A stretch of DNA of 64,000 nucleotides from Leptolinea sp964446955 (GTDB taxonomy: Bacteria; Chloroflexota; Anaerolineae; Anaerolineales; Anaerolineaceae). Position 1 is the first letter of the stretch. Every line of letters starts with the position of its first letter. A model generated the notes under the pieces. The model was not told the DNA's origin and did not search any database. It saw nothing but the letters and a program-made list of their open reading frames with translations. Positions 17,791 through 24,421 of this stretch are shown in pieces. Both the position numbers and the translations under genes were made by a program. The stretch is taken from NCBI GenBank assembly GCA_964446955.1, contig CAYUQJ010000003.1, forward strand, positions 323,171-387,170, read 5' to 3'.

Positions 17791-18129
17791 TTAATCCTGG
17801 TAGTTGTTGATTAGATCGCGGATGATGGTAACGTTTGATGGAGTTACCGGGATTAATTTACATCCAACAGAGAATAAGTCTGGATCCAATTGGTGATCGC
17901 ACCATACAGTGATCGCGTTAAGTTGAAGTTCGTGTTGGCCATCGACATCCTCTGGAAATTCCATGCGAATTTCCAAAAGAGTTCCTTCTTCATACGGTTT
18001 CTCGCTGATCAGTTGCAGACCTTCCGATGTAAGATCAACCAGATTGCCGATCAATTCGCCGGTTTTGCGGTCAAATAAGCGAAGGTAATGGATAAGGTGG
18101 ATTCGATCGAATTTTCGTTTTTCCGACAT
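17791..18129 (-). CDS. Stand-alone PilZ-domain protein
   Basis: A 112-residue single-domain PilZ protein. The N-terminal RKFDRIHLIHYLRL contains an R-x-x-x-R-like basic motif, and LVDLTSEGLQLIS corresponds to the D/N-x-S-x-x-G motif with Thr for Asn and an extended loop, so cyclic di-GMP binding is plausible but not certain. PilZ proteins act as c-di-GMP effectors in motility and surface behaviour. It opens the long minus-strand run that contains an MshEN-type kinase and CpaF, and has its own promoter and an AGGGAG ribosome-binding site. Confidence 0.82.
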   Translation of the reverse strand: MSEKRKFDRIHLIHYLRLFDRKTGELIGNLVDLTSEGLQLISEKPYEEGTLLEIRMEFPEDVDGQHELQLNAITVWCDHQLDPDLFSVGCKLIPVTPSNVTIIRDLINNYQD

Positions 18130-18164
18130 ATGAGTCTCCCTTCCTGTTCCGACCGGTATTTTGC

Positions 18165-18193
18165 ATTATATGCTCATCATAACCGTTTTGCAA
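18165..18193 (-). promoter_or_regulatory. Promoter of the PilZ gene run
   Basis: On the minus strand, TTGCAA (18188-18193) and TATAAT (18165-18170) are separated by 17 bases. The TTGCAA is palindromic and could also serve the divergent radC promoter. Confidence 0.65.
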
Positions 18194-18219
18194 CCATACG
18201 GATAGTCAACGGGTATAAT
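18188..18219 (+). promoter_or_regulatory. Candidate radC promoter
   Basis: TATAAT at 18214-18219 lies 19 bases before the radC ATG. The only -35-like element is TTGCAA at 18188-18193, with a long 20-base spacer, shared with the divergent PilZ promoter. Confidence 0.45.
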
Positions 18220-18238
18220 CGGGAATGGTGCCATATCG

Positions 18239-18940
18239 ATGAAAAGAGAAATCCCAACGTTATACCGAATTCAAGATTATGATGCTGATGACCGGCCGCG
18301 TGAACGATTGTCCAAATCAGGCGCATCCGCATTGAACAACGCCGAGCTGCTGGCAATCCTTTTGCGCACGGGTTTACCGGGGGAGAACGCGGTCCAAATT
18401 GGACATCGGTTGTTGAGACAGCTTGGTGGTTTGACCGGACTTCACCGGGTGAGTTTTGATGAACTTTGTACTCAAAAGGGGGTTGGTATTGCCAAGGCCA
18501 GCCAGATAAAAGCTGCCATAGAACTTGGTCGCCGTCTTCCCCGGGAAGAAGCGGAAGAAAAGCCGGTTATCAAAAGTCCGGCTGATGCCGCAAACCTTGT
18601 TCAATACGATATGCTGGCGTTGCCCCAGGAGAATCTTTGGGTTCTTTTGTTGGATACCCGTAACCGGGTTTTAAAGATCGAAAAACTCTATCAGGGATCA
18701 TTGAACTCATCGACGGTTCGTGTAGGTGAGTTGTTTAAATCAGCACTGATCAATAACGCCGCCTCTGTAATTCTGGTTCATAACCACCCGAGTGGAGACC
18801 CGACGCCCAGTCCGGAAGATGCAGCATTAACAAGGGCAGCGCGAGAAGCCGGACGATTGCTCGATGTGGAAGTGCTTGACCATATTGTCATTGGACACAA
18901 CAAATACATTTCCCTCAAAGACAAGGGATTGGGCTTTTAA
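18239..18940 (+). CDS. radC: RadC-family protein with JAMM motif
   Basis: A 233-residue RadC protein: an N-terminal helix-hairpin-helix part (about 15-95; GVGIAKASQIKAAIELGRR) and a C-terminal MPN/JAB domain with VLVHNHPSGDPTPSPED giving the JAMM signature H-x-H-x7-S-x2-D. The first Glu of JAMM proteins corresponds to the VRVGELFK region. Despite its name, its role in repair is unproven; JAMM proteins are zinc hydrolases. The start follows a -10 box by 19 bases with no clear ribosome-binding site. It is unrelated in context to the JAMM protease at 28.4 kb. Confidence 0.92.
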   Translation: MKREIPTLYRIQDYDADDRPRERLSKSGASALNNAELLAILLRTGLPGENAVQIGHRLLRQLGGLTGLHRVSFDELCTQKGVGIAKASQIKAAIELGRRLPREEAEEKPVIKSPADAANLVQYDMLALPQENLWVLLLDTRNRVLKIEKLYQGSLNSSTVRVGELFKSALINNAASVILVHNHPSGDPTPSPEDAALTRAAREAGRLLDVEVLDHIVIGHNKYISLKDKGLGF

Positions 18941-19045
18941 AAAGTTTGCGCGACTTTGTTCCAAGAATGAAGTGCAAAGGCTATAAGAACGACTGTTTAT
19001 CTTAAGAAAAAGGGGTAAAACCTCCATTTATTGTGGGATCAGAAT

Positions 19046-20272
19046 ATGAATGTTTCGGGTAACAAATATTTTTTAAGAAAAAATAACTTAATAAAACCAA
19101 TTTTTATTTTTCTGGTTCTTTTAGGGGGTGTGCTTTTTCGTTTCTTACTATTTCCATGTATCAACCATGATCTTACTGACGCGTTAATTCCCTGGTATGA
19201 ATATCTGATGAACAATGGCGGATTGAGGGCTATTAGTGGGCTTGTCGATAAAACACATTTTTTCCCCCCTTATATTTATTCACCACCCTATTTATATTTG
19301 CTCACATTAAGCCAACCGTTGCTTCAATGGTTCTCCATCGTTGAAGTGATCAAAATAATCTCTGTTGTGTTTGATTTCGTCGCAGCCTACGCTGTATATC
19401 TTCTGGTTCAGTTAAAATACCCGACCGGGTGGAAAAAGTTGACAGCTTTCGTTGTTGTCTGTTTTACTCCCACGGTATTCATCAACAGCGCATATTGGGG
19501 TCAATTTGATGGTATTTATACGGCTTTTCTGATTATCTGCCTTTATTTCATTTGTACTCGTAGATACCTGCTTTCACTCCTTTTCTTCGCTACAGCCCTG
19601 GCGTTCAAGATTCAAGCGTTACTATTTGCCCCCATTTTTGTTGTTCTGTTCTTTCAGAAAAAGATCAGTTGGTGGATGTTTTTCTTTATTCCTGTAGTAT
19701 TTATGGCGTGGATGATTCCCGCGTACATGGTTGATTATCCACTGCTGGCTCCTTTTACAACCTATCTGGGAGGGGCAACCCAGTTCCAGGCAATAACAAT
19801 GAACACGCCAAATCTTTATGCATTTCTTCCAAATCAGTTTTACGGATTGATTGTTCCGCTGGGTACATTGATGGCTGCAGCTGTTTGCATCGCGATTTTG
19901 TGGTCAGTTATCCAAAATAAAAATGATTTTTCTATCGAAAGGATCATTCTTTTTTCTCTAGTGATCTCAGTTGTTCTGCCTTACGTTCTTCCAAAAATGC
20001 ATGAACGTTACTTCTATCCCGCTGCTCTTTTGGCCATTGTTTATTATTTTTTTCAACCCCGTATTCACCTTATACCTCTGGCTTTGCAAGCTACATCCTT
20101 GCTTTCATACACTTTATTTTTGATCGGTGACGAACTCGTTCCAATATCGATAACCGCTATGATTAATGGATTGATTGTTTGGGAACTCATCCATTTTTTC
20201 TATTATGAAGATACGACAGATAATCTTGCGATGGGTTCATGGTTGGAAACAAGACCAATTCCAGATCCATAA
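19046..20272 (+). CDS. Multi-spanning membrane protein, glycosyltransferase-C-like (paralogue 1)
   Basis: A protein of about 408 residues with roughly ten membrane helices. Conserved points shared with the paralogue at 22.1 kb are the first-loop acidic site after FRFLLFP, the SPPYLYLL segment, INSAYWGQFDG, AFKIQALL, and LPYVLPKMHERYFYPA near the C-terminus. Acidic first loop plus WGQ-D and HERYF motifs are typical of GT-C mannosyltransferase-like enzymes that use lipid-linked sugars. The donor and acceptor are unknown. ATG 19046 is chosen; a TTG at 19031 is in frame. It probably acts in envelope glycan synthesis (inference). Confidence 0.82.
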   Translation: MNVSGNKYFLRKNNLIKPIFIFLVLLGGVLFRFLLFPCINHDLTDALIPWYEYLMNNGGLRAISGLVDKTHFFPPYIYSPPYLYLLTLSQPLLQWFSIVEVIKIISVVFDFVAAYAVYLLVQLKYPTGWKKLTAFVVVCFTPTVFINSAYWGQFDGIYTAFLIICLYFICTRRYLLSLLFFATALAFKIQALLFAPIFVVLFFQKKISWWMFFFIPVVFMAWMIPAYMVDYPLLAPFTTYLGGATQFQAITMNTPNLYAFLPNQFYGLIVPLGTLMAAAVCIAILWSVIQNKNDFSIERIILFSLVISVVLPYVLPKMHERYFYPAALLAIVYYFFQPRIHLIPLALQATSLLSYTLFLIGDELVPISITAMINGLIVWELIHFFYYEDTTDNLAMGSWLETRPIPDP

Positions 20273-20336
20273 TTTTCTTCCAGGACTTTTTTTGATAAAT
20301 TCAGGATGTGATCAATAAAAATTATTAAAAACCCTG

Positions 20337-20342
20337 TATAAT
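20337..20342 (+). promoter_or_regulatory. -10 box of the ABC-F leader
   Basis: TATAAT preceded directly by TG. No convincing -35 box is seen. It would place the start of transcription near 20349, giving a leader of about 135 bases before the ABC-F start. Confidence 0.5.
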
Positions 20343-20374
20343 TTAATCTCGGAAAAGGTTCAAGGATAGTATAG

Positions 20375-20395
20375 ATGGGTGATAGCAGCCACTAA
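20375..20395 (+). CDS. Short upstream ORF (leader peptide MGDSSH) before the ABC-F gene
   Basis: A six-codon ORF with ATG at 20375 and TAA at 20393. An AAGGA ribosome-binding site at 20362-20366 is spaced eight bases from the ATG. It lies downstream of the -10 box and upstream of the intrinsic terminator, the arrangement used in ribosome-mediated attenuation of ABC-F resistance genes. Translation is not proven. Confidence 0.5.
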   Translation: MGDSSH

Positions 20396-20437
20396 CATTT
20401 GATGGATTTCAGGGAGCGTTTTGCTCGGTTTGTATTT

Positions 20438-20468
20438 AACCGGGGGCGTTGCCCCCGGTTTTCTATTC
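20438..20468 (+). terminator. Intrinsic terminator/attenuator in the ABC-F leader
   Basis: A perfect ten-base-pair stem, AACCGGGGGC with GCCCCCGGTT, a three-base loop (20448-20450), and a T-rich tail to 20468. It lies 15 bases before the ATG at 20483, so it would abort transcription ahead of the coding region unless an alternative fold forms. Confidence 0.75.
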
Positions 20469-20482
20469 AAAAAGGCTGCGTC

Positions 20483-22135
20483 ATGCTTAAGATACGGAAT
20501 ATTTCAAAATCTTTCGGGGTGAAACCCGTATTAAAAAATATAAATTTTCATTTGAGTGATGGGAACAAGGTTGGGTTGATCGGGCTAAATGGATGCGGAA
20601 AATCAACCCTTTTGCAGATCATCGCGGGAGAGATCAGGTCGGATGGCGGTAGTGTGGAATTTATGCCCGCTGGTCTGCGAGTGGGATATCTGCATCAAGG
20701 ATTAAAGTTGCCGGATGATGAGACGGTGGGCTCATTTCTAATCGGTTCCCGGCACGACCACGATGAGATTGCAAAGGAAGTGGAGCGTATCGCACTGGAA
20801 TTGTCAGAGCAACCGGACAATCAAAAACTGGCAAATGCGTTCGATTTTGCTCTGAACCAGTTGCAAAATGCCGGTGTTTCTTCTGCCGGTGCTGAAGAAA
20901 TATTAACCCGTTTTGGCCTGATGGAAATACCCCTGGATTGGCCGATCGCGAATTTAAGTGGTGGACAAAAGACCAGGCTTGGATTAGCGGGAATTCTTCT
21001 CTCTAATCCTCAGTTGCTATTATTGGACGAACCGACCAACCATTTGGATATTGAGATGCTGGAATGGTTGGAATCGTGGCTGAAACAGACACGGATTACG
21101 GCGTTGATTGTGTCACACGACCGCACTTTTCTGGATGCGGTGGTGGAAGGTATCCTCGAATTGGACGAACATACACATACAATCCGACAGTTTGCAGGAT
21201 CTTACTCTGATTACCTATGCCAAAAAAGAGCTGAACAGGAAAAACAATGGCAGGCTTACACTGACCAGCAGGATGAGATCCGGCGACTGAAGAAAGCCGC
21301 GATTGGTGTACGAGACCTGGCGCGGTATCACCGCGGTGGAAAGACGGAAGCCGGCAGTACTGATGGTTTTAGTATTGGTTATTTTGCCAATCGGGGTAAA
21401 GAGACTGTCCAACGGGCAAAGAATATTGAAAAAAGAATAGAGCATCTACTGACGGATGAGCGTGTTGAAAGACCTTCACGTTCCTGGCAGATGAAAGTGG
21501 ATTTTCAACCGGTTGGGGAATCCGGACGGGATGTTGTGGTGATGGAAGATCTGAGTATCGGTTACGGGCAAAATATGCTGGCCGAATCCATAGACCTGAC
21601 TGTACGGTACTGTGAGCGGATCGCGCTGGTCGGACCCAATGGATGCGGTAAGTCAACCCTTTTGAAAACAGTGGTTGGTGAAATACTCTCTCTGGGTGGG
21701 TCTGTCCGGTTGGGAGCGGGGGTAAAATGTGGATACCTGGCGCAAGAGCAGGAAACGTTGAACCCCAATCTGACCGTGCTGGAAACCTTATTATCAATCA
21801 ACGGACAATCGGAAACGGAAGCCCGGTCATTTCTATCAAAATATCTCTTTATGGGTGATGATGTGTTCACTCCGGTGTTGGAATTGTCCTACGGAGAAAA
21901 AGTCCGCCTGCAGTTAGCCTGTCAGGTGGCGGACGGGTGTAACCTGCTTCTTTTGGATGAACCTGTCAACCATCTGGATATTCCATCAAGGGAGAGATTT
22001 GAACAGGCGCTTGGAATGTTTCAGGGAACGGTATTGGCCGTTGTTCATGACAGGGCGTTCATCCATAATTTCGCGAAGACAGTCTGGAAGTTTGAGGGAA
22101 AGCATGTGTTTCCAGACCACAAATGGAATTTATAA
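20483..22135 (+). CDS. ABC-F family ATPase
   Basis: A protein of about 550 residues with two ABC domains and no membrane segment. The N-terminal domain has Walker A GLNGCGKST, signature LSGGQKTR and Walker B LLLLDEPTNHLD; the second has GPNGCGKST, LSYGEKVR and LLLLDEPVNHLD. A charged linker of roughly 80 residues between them matches the tRNA-interaction linker of ABC-F proteins. These bind the ribosomal E site and relieve stalling or displace antibiotics. The start at 20483 begins MLKIRNISKSFG, the normal ABC-F N-terminus. The attenuator-like leader suggests an inducible, resistance-type member. Confidence 0.93.
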   Translation: MLKIRNISKSFGVKPVLKNINFHLSDGNKVGLIGLNGCGKSTLLQIIAGEIRSDGGSVEFMPAGLRVGYLHQGLKLPDDETVGSFLIGSRHDHDEIAKEVERIALELSEQPDNQKLANAFDFALNQLQNAGVSSAGAEEILTRFGLMEIPLDWPIANLSGGQKTRLGLAGILLSNPQLLLLDEPTNHLDIEMLEWLESWLKQTRITALIVSHDRTFLDAVVEGILELDEHTHTIRQFAGSYSDYLCQKRAEQEKQWQAYTDQQDEIRRLKKAAIGVRDLARYHRGGKTEAGSTDGFSIGYFANRGKETVQRAKNIEKRIEHLLTDERVERPSRSWQMKVDFQPVGESGRDVVVMEDLSIGYGQNMLAESIDLTVRYCERIALVGPNGCGKSTLLKTVVGEILSLGGSVRLGAGVKCGYLAQEQETLNPNLTVLETLLSINGQSETEARSFLSKYLFMGDDVFTPVLELSYGEKVRLQLACQVADGCNLLLLDEPVNHLDIPSRERFEQALGMFQGTVLAVVHDRAFIHNFAKTVWKFEGKHVFPDHKWNL

Positions 22136-23367
22136 TCAGATTATTAAGAACTTATGGAATGGAATTGATGACAAAAGAAGAGTATTCTGGTCCGAAACAC
22201 TCGGAGATGCAATCAATTGTTGTAATCATCCTACTGCTTGGGGCGGTAGGATTTCGGATTCTTTTGTTCCCTTATGAAAATAACGACATTGTGCAATTCC
22301 ATATCCCATGGTTCATCTATCTATCGCAACATAACGGGCTGTTTGCGATCAAAGACTTGCTTGATCCAAACAGTCCGTTCCAGGGTCTGACATATTCACC
22401 GCCGTATTTTTACCTGATGTCAATCCTCCTCCCATTGGGTAAATGGGTTTCACCAGTCGTTTTGATGAAATCGTTATCGATCGTATTTGATTTCCTTTCC
22501 GCCACTGGAATTTTTCTCATAATTAGAAGGAGATTTCCCACAGGTATCAATAAATGGGCCGGTTTTTTTGTTGTATGCTATGCCCCCACTGTAGTCATCA
22601 ATAGTGCATACTGGGGGCAGGTGGATGGTGTGTTTACATCACTTTTAGTATTCAGTTTATTCTTTATTCTTAATCAAAGGACCAAACTATCACTTGTTTT
22701 GTTAGCTTCCGCCATCGCATTCAAGATACAGGCGCTGATTTTGAGTCCGGTTTTCTTGATACTCCTTTTTCGAAAGAAGATCAGTTTGGTGGAAACCATG
22801 ATCATTCCGTTGGTCTATTTTCTATGGATGGTTCCTGCGTATATTTCTGGCTATCCTATCCTGGCGCCGTTTACCGCCATATTCAATGTGGCTGGCGAAT
22901 ACAGCTCCCTGACGATGAATTCTCCGACAATCTTTGCCTTTGTACCGAATCGTTATTTTGATGTGGCTGTTCCATTGGGAGTGTTGTTTGCCGCAATTTG
23001 TTGTGTGGGATTAGTCTGGTACGCGATCAAAGGAAATTGGGAACTAAATCAGGAGGATATCATTTTTTTTGTAGTAACTATTGCGGTGGTTTTGCCCTAT
23101 GTTCTTCCTAAAATGCATGAAAGATATTTTTATCCGGCAACAATGTTCTCGATTCTTTTTTTCTTCTTCAATCCACGTTTGAAATTGATCCCATTGGCGT
23201 TACAGGTTACATCCTTACTATCGTATTTGCCATTCTTACGCGGATATGAGCTTGTTCCCTTGTTTATCCCGGCCCTAATTAATGGTTATGTCGCGATAGT
23301 TTTGATCGCCGGTTTGATAAAACGAACCAAAGTGCCTCTCGAAAAAACAACAATCTTGAATGAATAA
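22123..23367 (+). CDS. Multi-spanning membrane protein, glycosyltransferase-C-like (paralogue 2)
   Basis: A 414-residue membrane protein clearly paralogous to the one at 19.0 kb: FRILLFPYENND, YSPPYFYLMS, INSAYWGQVDG, AFKIQALIL, MNSPTIFAFVPN and LPYVLPKMHERYFYPA all align. It has about ten membrane helices. It overlaps the ABC-F stop by 13 bases in the longest reading; ATG 22159 or 22168 would give a length closer to the paralogue, and no ribosome-binding site decides between them. The GT-C-like enzyme assignment is by motif pattern only. Confidence 0.8.
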   Translation: MEFIIRLLRTYGMELMTKEEYSGPKHSEMQSIVVIILLLGAVGFRILLFPYENNDIVQFHIPWFIYLSQHNGLFAIKDLLDPNSPFQGLTYSPPYFYLMSILLPLGKWVSPVVLMKSLSIVFDFLSATGIFLIIRRRFPTGINKWAGFFVVCYAPTVVINSAYWGQVDGVFTSLLVFSLFFILNQRTKLSLVLLASAIAFKIQALILSPVFLILLFRKKISLVETMIIPLVYFLWMVPAYISGYPILAPFTAIFNVAGEYSSLTMNSPTIFAFVPNRYFDVAVPLGVLFAAICCVGLVWYAIKGNWELNQEDIIFFVVTIAVVLPYVLPKMHERYFYPATMFSILFFFFNPRLKLIPLALQVTSLLSYLPFLRGYELVPLFIPALINGYVAIVLIAGLIKRTKVPLEKTTILNE

Positions 23368-23403
23368 AAAATACTCGCATAACACAGATCAGGATGATTT
23401 TCG

Positions 23404-23432
23404 TTGACAGGCAGACGGCAATATAGTAAACT
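23404..23432 (+). promoter_or_regulatory. tRNA-Met promoter
   Basis: A perfect TTGACA at 23404-23409 and TAAACT at 23427-23432 with a 17-base spacer. The tRNA starts 15 bases after the -10. Confidence 0.65.
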
Positions 23433-23446
23433 TGCTGGCGCGTTAC

Positions 23447-23518
23447 GGCGAGGTAGCTCAGTGGTAGAGCAGGGGACTCATAAGCCCTTGGTCGTGGGTC
23501 CAAATCCCACTCTCGCCA
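23447..23518 (+). tRNA. tRNA-Met (anticodon CAT)
   Basis: A full cloverleaf can be folded: acceptor GGCGAGG with TCTCGCC (last pair G-T), D stem GCTC/GAGC with the AGTGGTA loop, anticodon loop CTCATAA with CAT at 23479-23481, and T stem GTGGG/CCCAC. CCA is not encoded. Two oddities: the T loop reads TCCAAAT, with C at the normally invariant T55, and the anticodon stem has an A-G mismatch at 31-39. Elongator Met is most likely; a lysidine-modified tRNA-Ile2 cannot be fully excluded. Confidence 0.88.
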
Positions 23519-23524
23519 CAAAAT

Positions 23525-23566
23525 AAAAACCTCCGGTTTTCTTCATCAGAAGCCGGAAGTTTTTAA
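23525..23566 (+). terminator. Terminator after tRNA-Met
   Basis: An inverted repeat around TCCGG/CCGGA, with A-rich left flank, interior mismatches and wobble pairs, followed by five T. Confidence 0.65.
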
Positions 23567-23636
23567 TTAAGAAATGTTGGTAATATTTATTTAATTCGAT
23601 TTTTCCCCCAAAAAATCACAAATTGTGGAGGATTAC

Positions 23637-24233
23637 ATGAAAAAATACCCGTTAATTATCATGCTGGGTCTGATGTTGACCACTGTGGCATTCACATGGG
23701 GAAACACAGGCACTTCAGCTGTTAGTTCGGGTTATGGATTATCAGAAAGTTATCCGGATCAGAACGGGCACCTGCGAGTTGATGATCCCACTGCGACTCC
23801 GACAGAAATTTGCCTTACTGATTGTGATATACCGCTTCCCAGGGAGAGCTATGCTCCACTGGATGTGGCAAAGGAATGGGAGCGGATTAATGAAGTTGAC
23901 GCGTTGAACATCGAGTATTGGAAAAGTGCAGACCAATCCAACCCGCTGGCAGAAATTCGGGACTCCAGTGTATATGATGTATCATTACATTTTTCAGGTT
24001 ACCCGAATTCGGATTATACGCCGCCGGACAGGGTTATGGTTGTGTACACTGACCCCAAACAGGCTATTGTTACGGTACTTTCAGAAGGAATGCTGGATGA
24101 TTCGATCATCGACCAGGAATACCGGATCGAGTTGTCCGAAATGGACACGGAATGGAAGATCAACTGGGCTGGTGTTCGTTACCGGTGTGCCAGATCGGGT
24201 AACTTTGAATGGACTACTTCGCTCTGTCCATAA
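23637..24233 (+). CDS. Secreted or membrane-anchored protein of unknown function
   Basis: About 198 residues with an N-terminal signal or anchor (KKYPLIIMLGLMLTTVAFTWG). The mature part has two close Cys (CLTDC near residue 60) and two near the C-terminus, which may form disulfides outside the cell. No family is recognised. The ATG at 23637 is chosen because GGAGG lies five bases upstream; an in-frame GTG at 23625 lacks this. It has its own terminator, so it is not part of the ubiquitin-like operon downstream. Confidence 0.75.
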   Translation: MKKYPLIIMLGLMLTTVAFTWGNTGTSAVSSGYGLSESYPDQNGHLRVDDPTATPTEICLTDCDIPLPRESYAPLDVAKEWERINEVDALNIEYWKSADQSNPLAEIRDSSVYDVSLHFSGYPNSDYTPPDRVMVVYTDPKQAIVTVLSEGMLDDSIIDQEYRIELSEMDTEWKINWAGVRYRCARSGNFEWTTSLCP

Positions 24234-24264
24234 AGGCCTAATGCCTGAAAAAAAGCAGGTTGAT

Positions 24265-24289
24265 GGGTGGGTAAAACCGCCCGTTTTTT
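24265..24289 (+). terminator. Terminator between the secreted protein and the ubiquitin-like operon
   Basis: GGGTGG pairs with CCGCCC (one G-T pair) across a six-base loop, followed by G and six T. It separates the upstream gene from the operon promoter. Confidence 0.7.
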
Positions 24290-24365
24290 GATCAAATGCA
24301 CTCAGATGGGTCGTTTTTAAGAATGACGTAGGTATAAATTTAAGAAAACCGGTGGTGAATAGCGG

Positions 24366-24393
24366 TTGACAGAACAGGGTTACGGAATAAAAT
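24366..24393 (+). promoter_or_regulatory. Promoter of the ubiquitin-like operon
   Basis: Consensus TTGACA at 24366-24371 and TAAAAT at 24388-24393 with a 16-base spacer. Transcription would start near 24400, inside the dyad described next, giving a leader of about 20 bases. Confidence 0.75.
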
Positions 24394-24394
24394 C

Positions 24395-24421
24395 TGGTAT
24401 GAAGGTCAGACCAAAATACCA
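24395..24421 (+). promoter_or_regulatory. Candidate GntR-type operator between -10 and ATG
   Basis: A 27-base dyad centred on 24408: outer arms TGGTAT and ATACCA, inner core GGTC-A-GACC, with three unmatched bases between arm and core on each side. The core resembles the FadR-type GntR operator (TGGTCNGACCA). It spans the expected transcript start and touches the start codon of a gene that itself encodes a GntR-type DNA-binding domain. Confidence 0.65.

Noticed and set aside
18239..18940. radC as a part of the ubiquitin-like system because of its JAMM motif
   Set aside because: RadC is a widespread stand-alone family with an N-terminal helix-hairpin-helix and lies 6 kb from the operon with unrelated neighbours.
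20402..20482. N-terminal extension of the ABC-F protein from ATG 20402
   Set aside because: It would translate the terminator stem and precedes the conserved ABC-F N-terminus; the ATG at 20483 fits the family.
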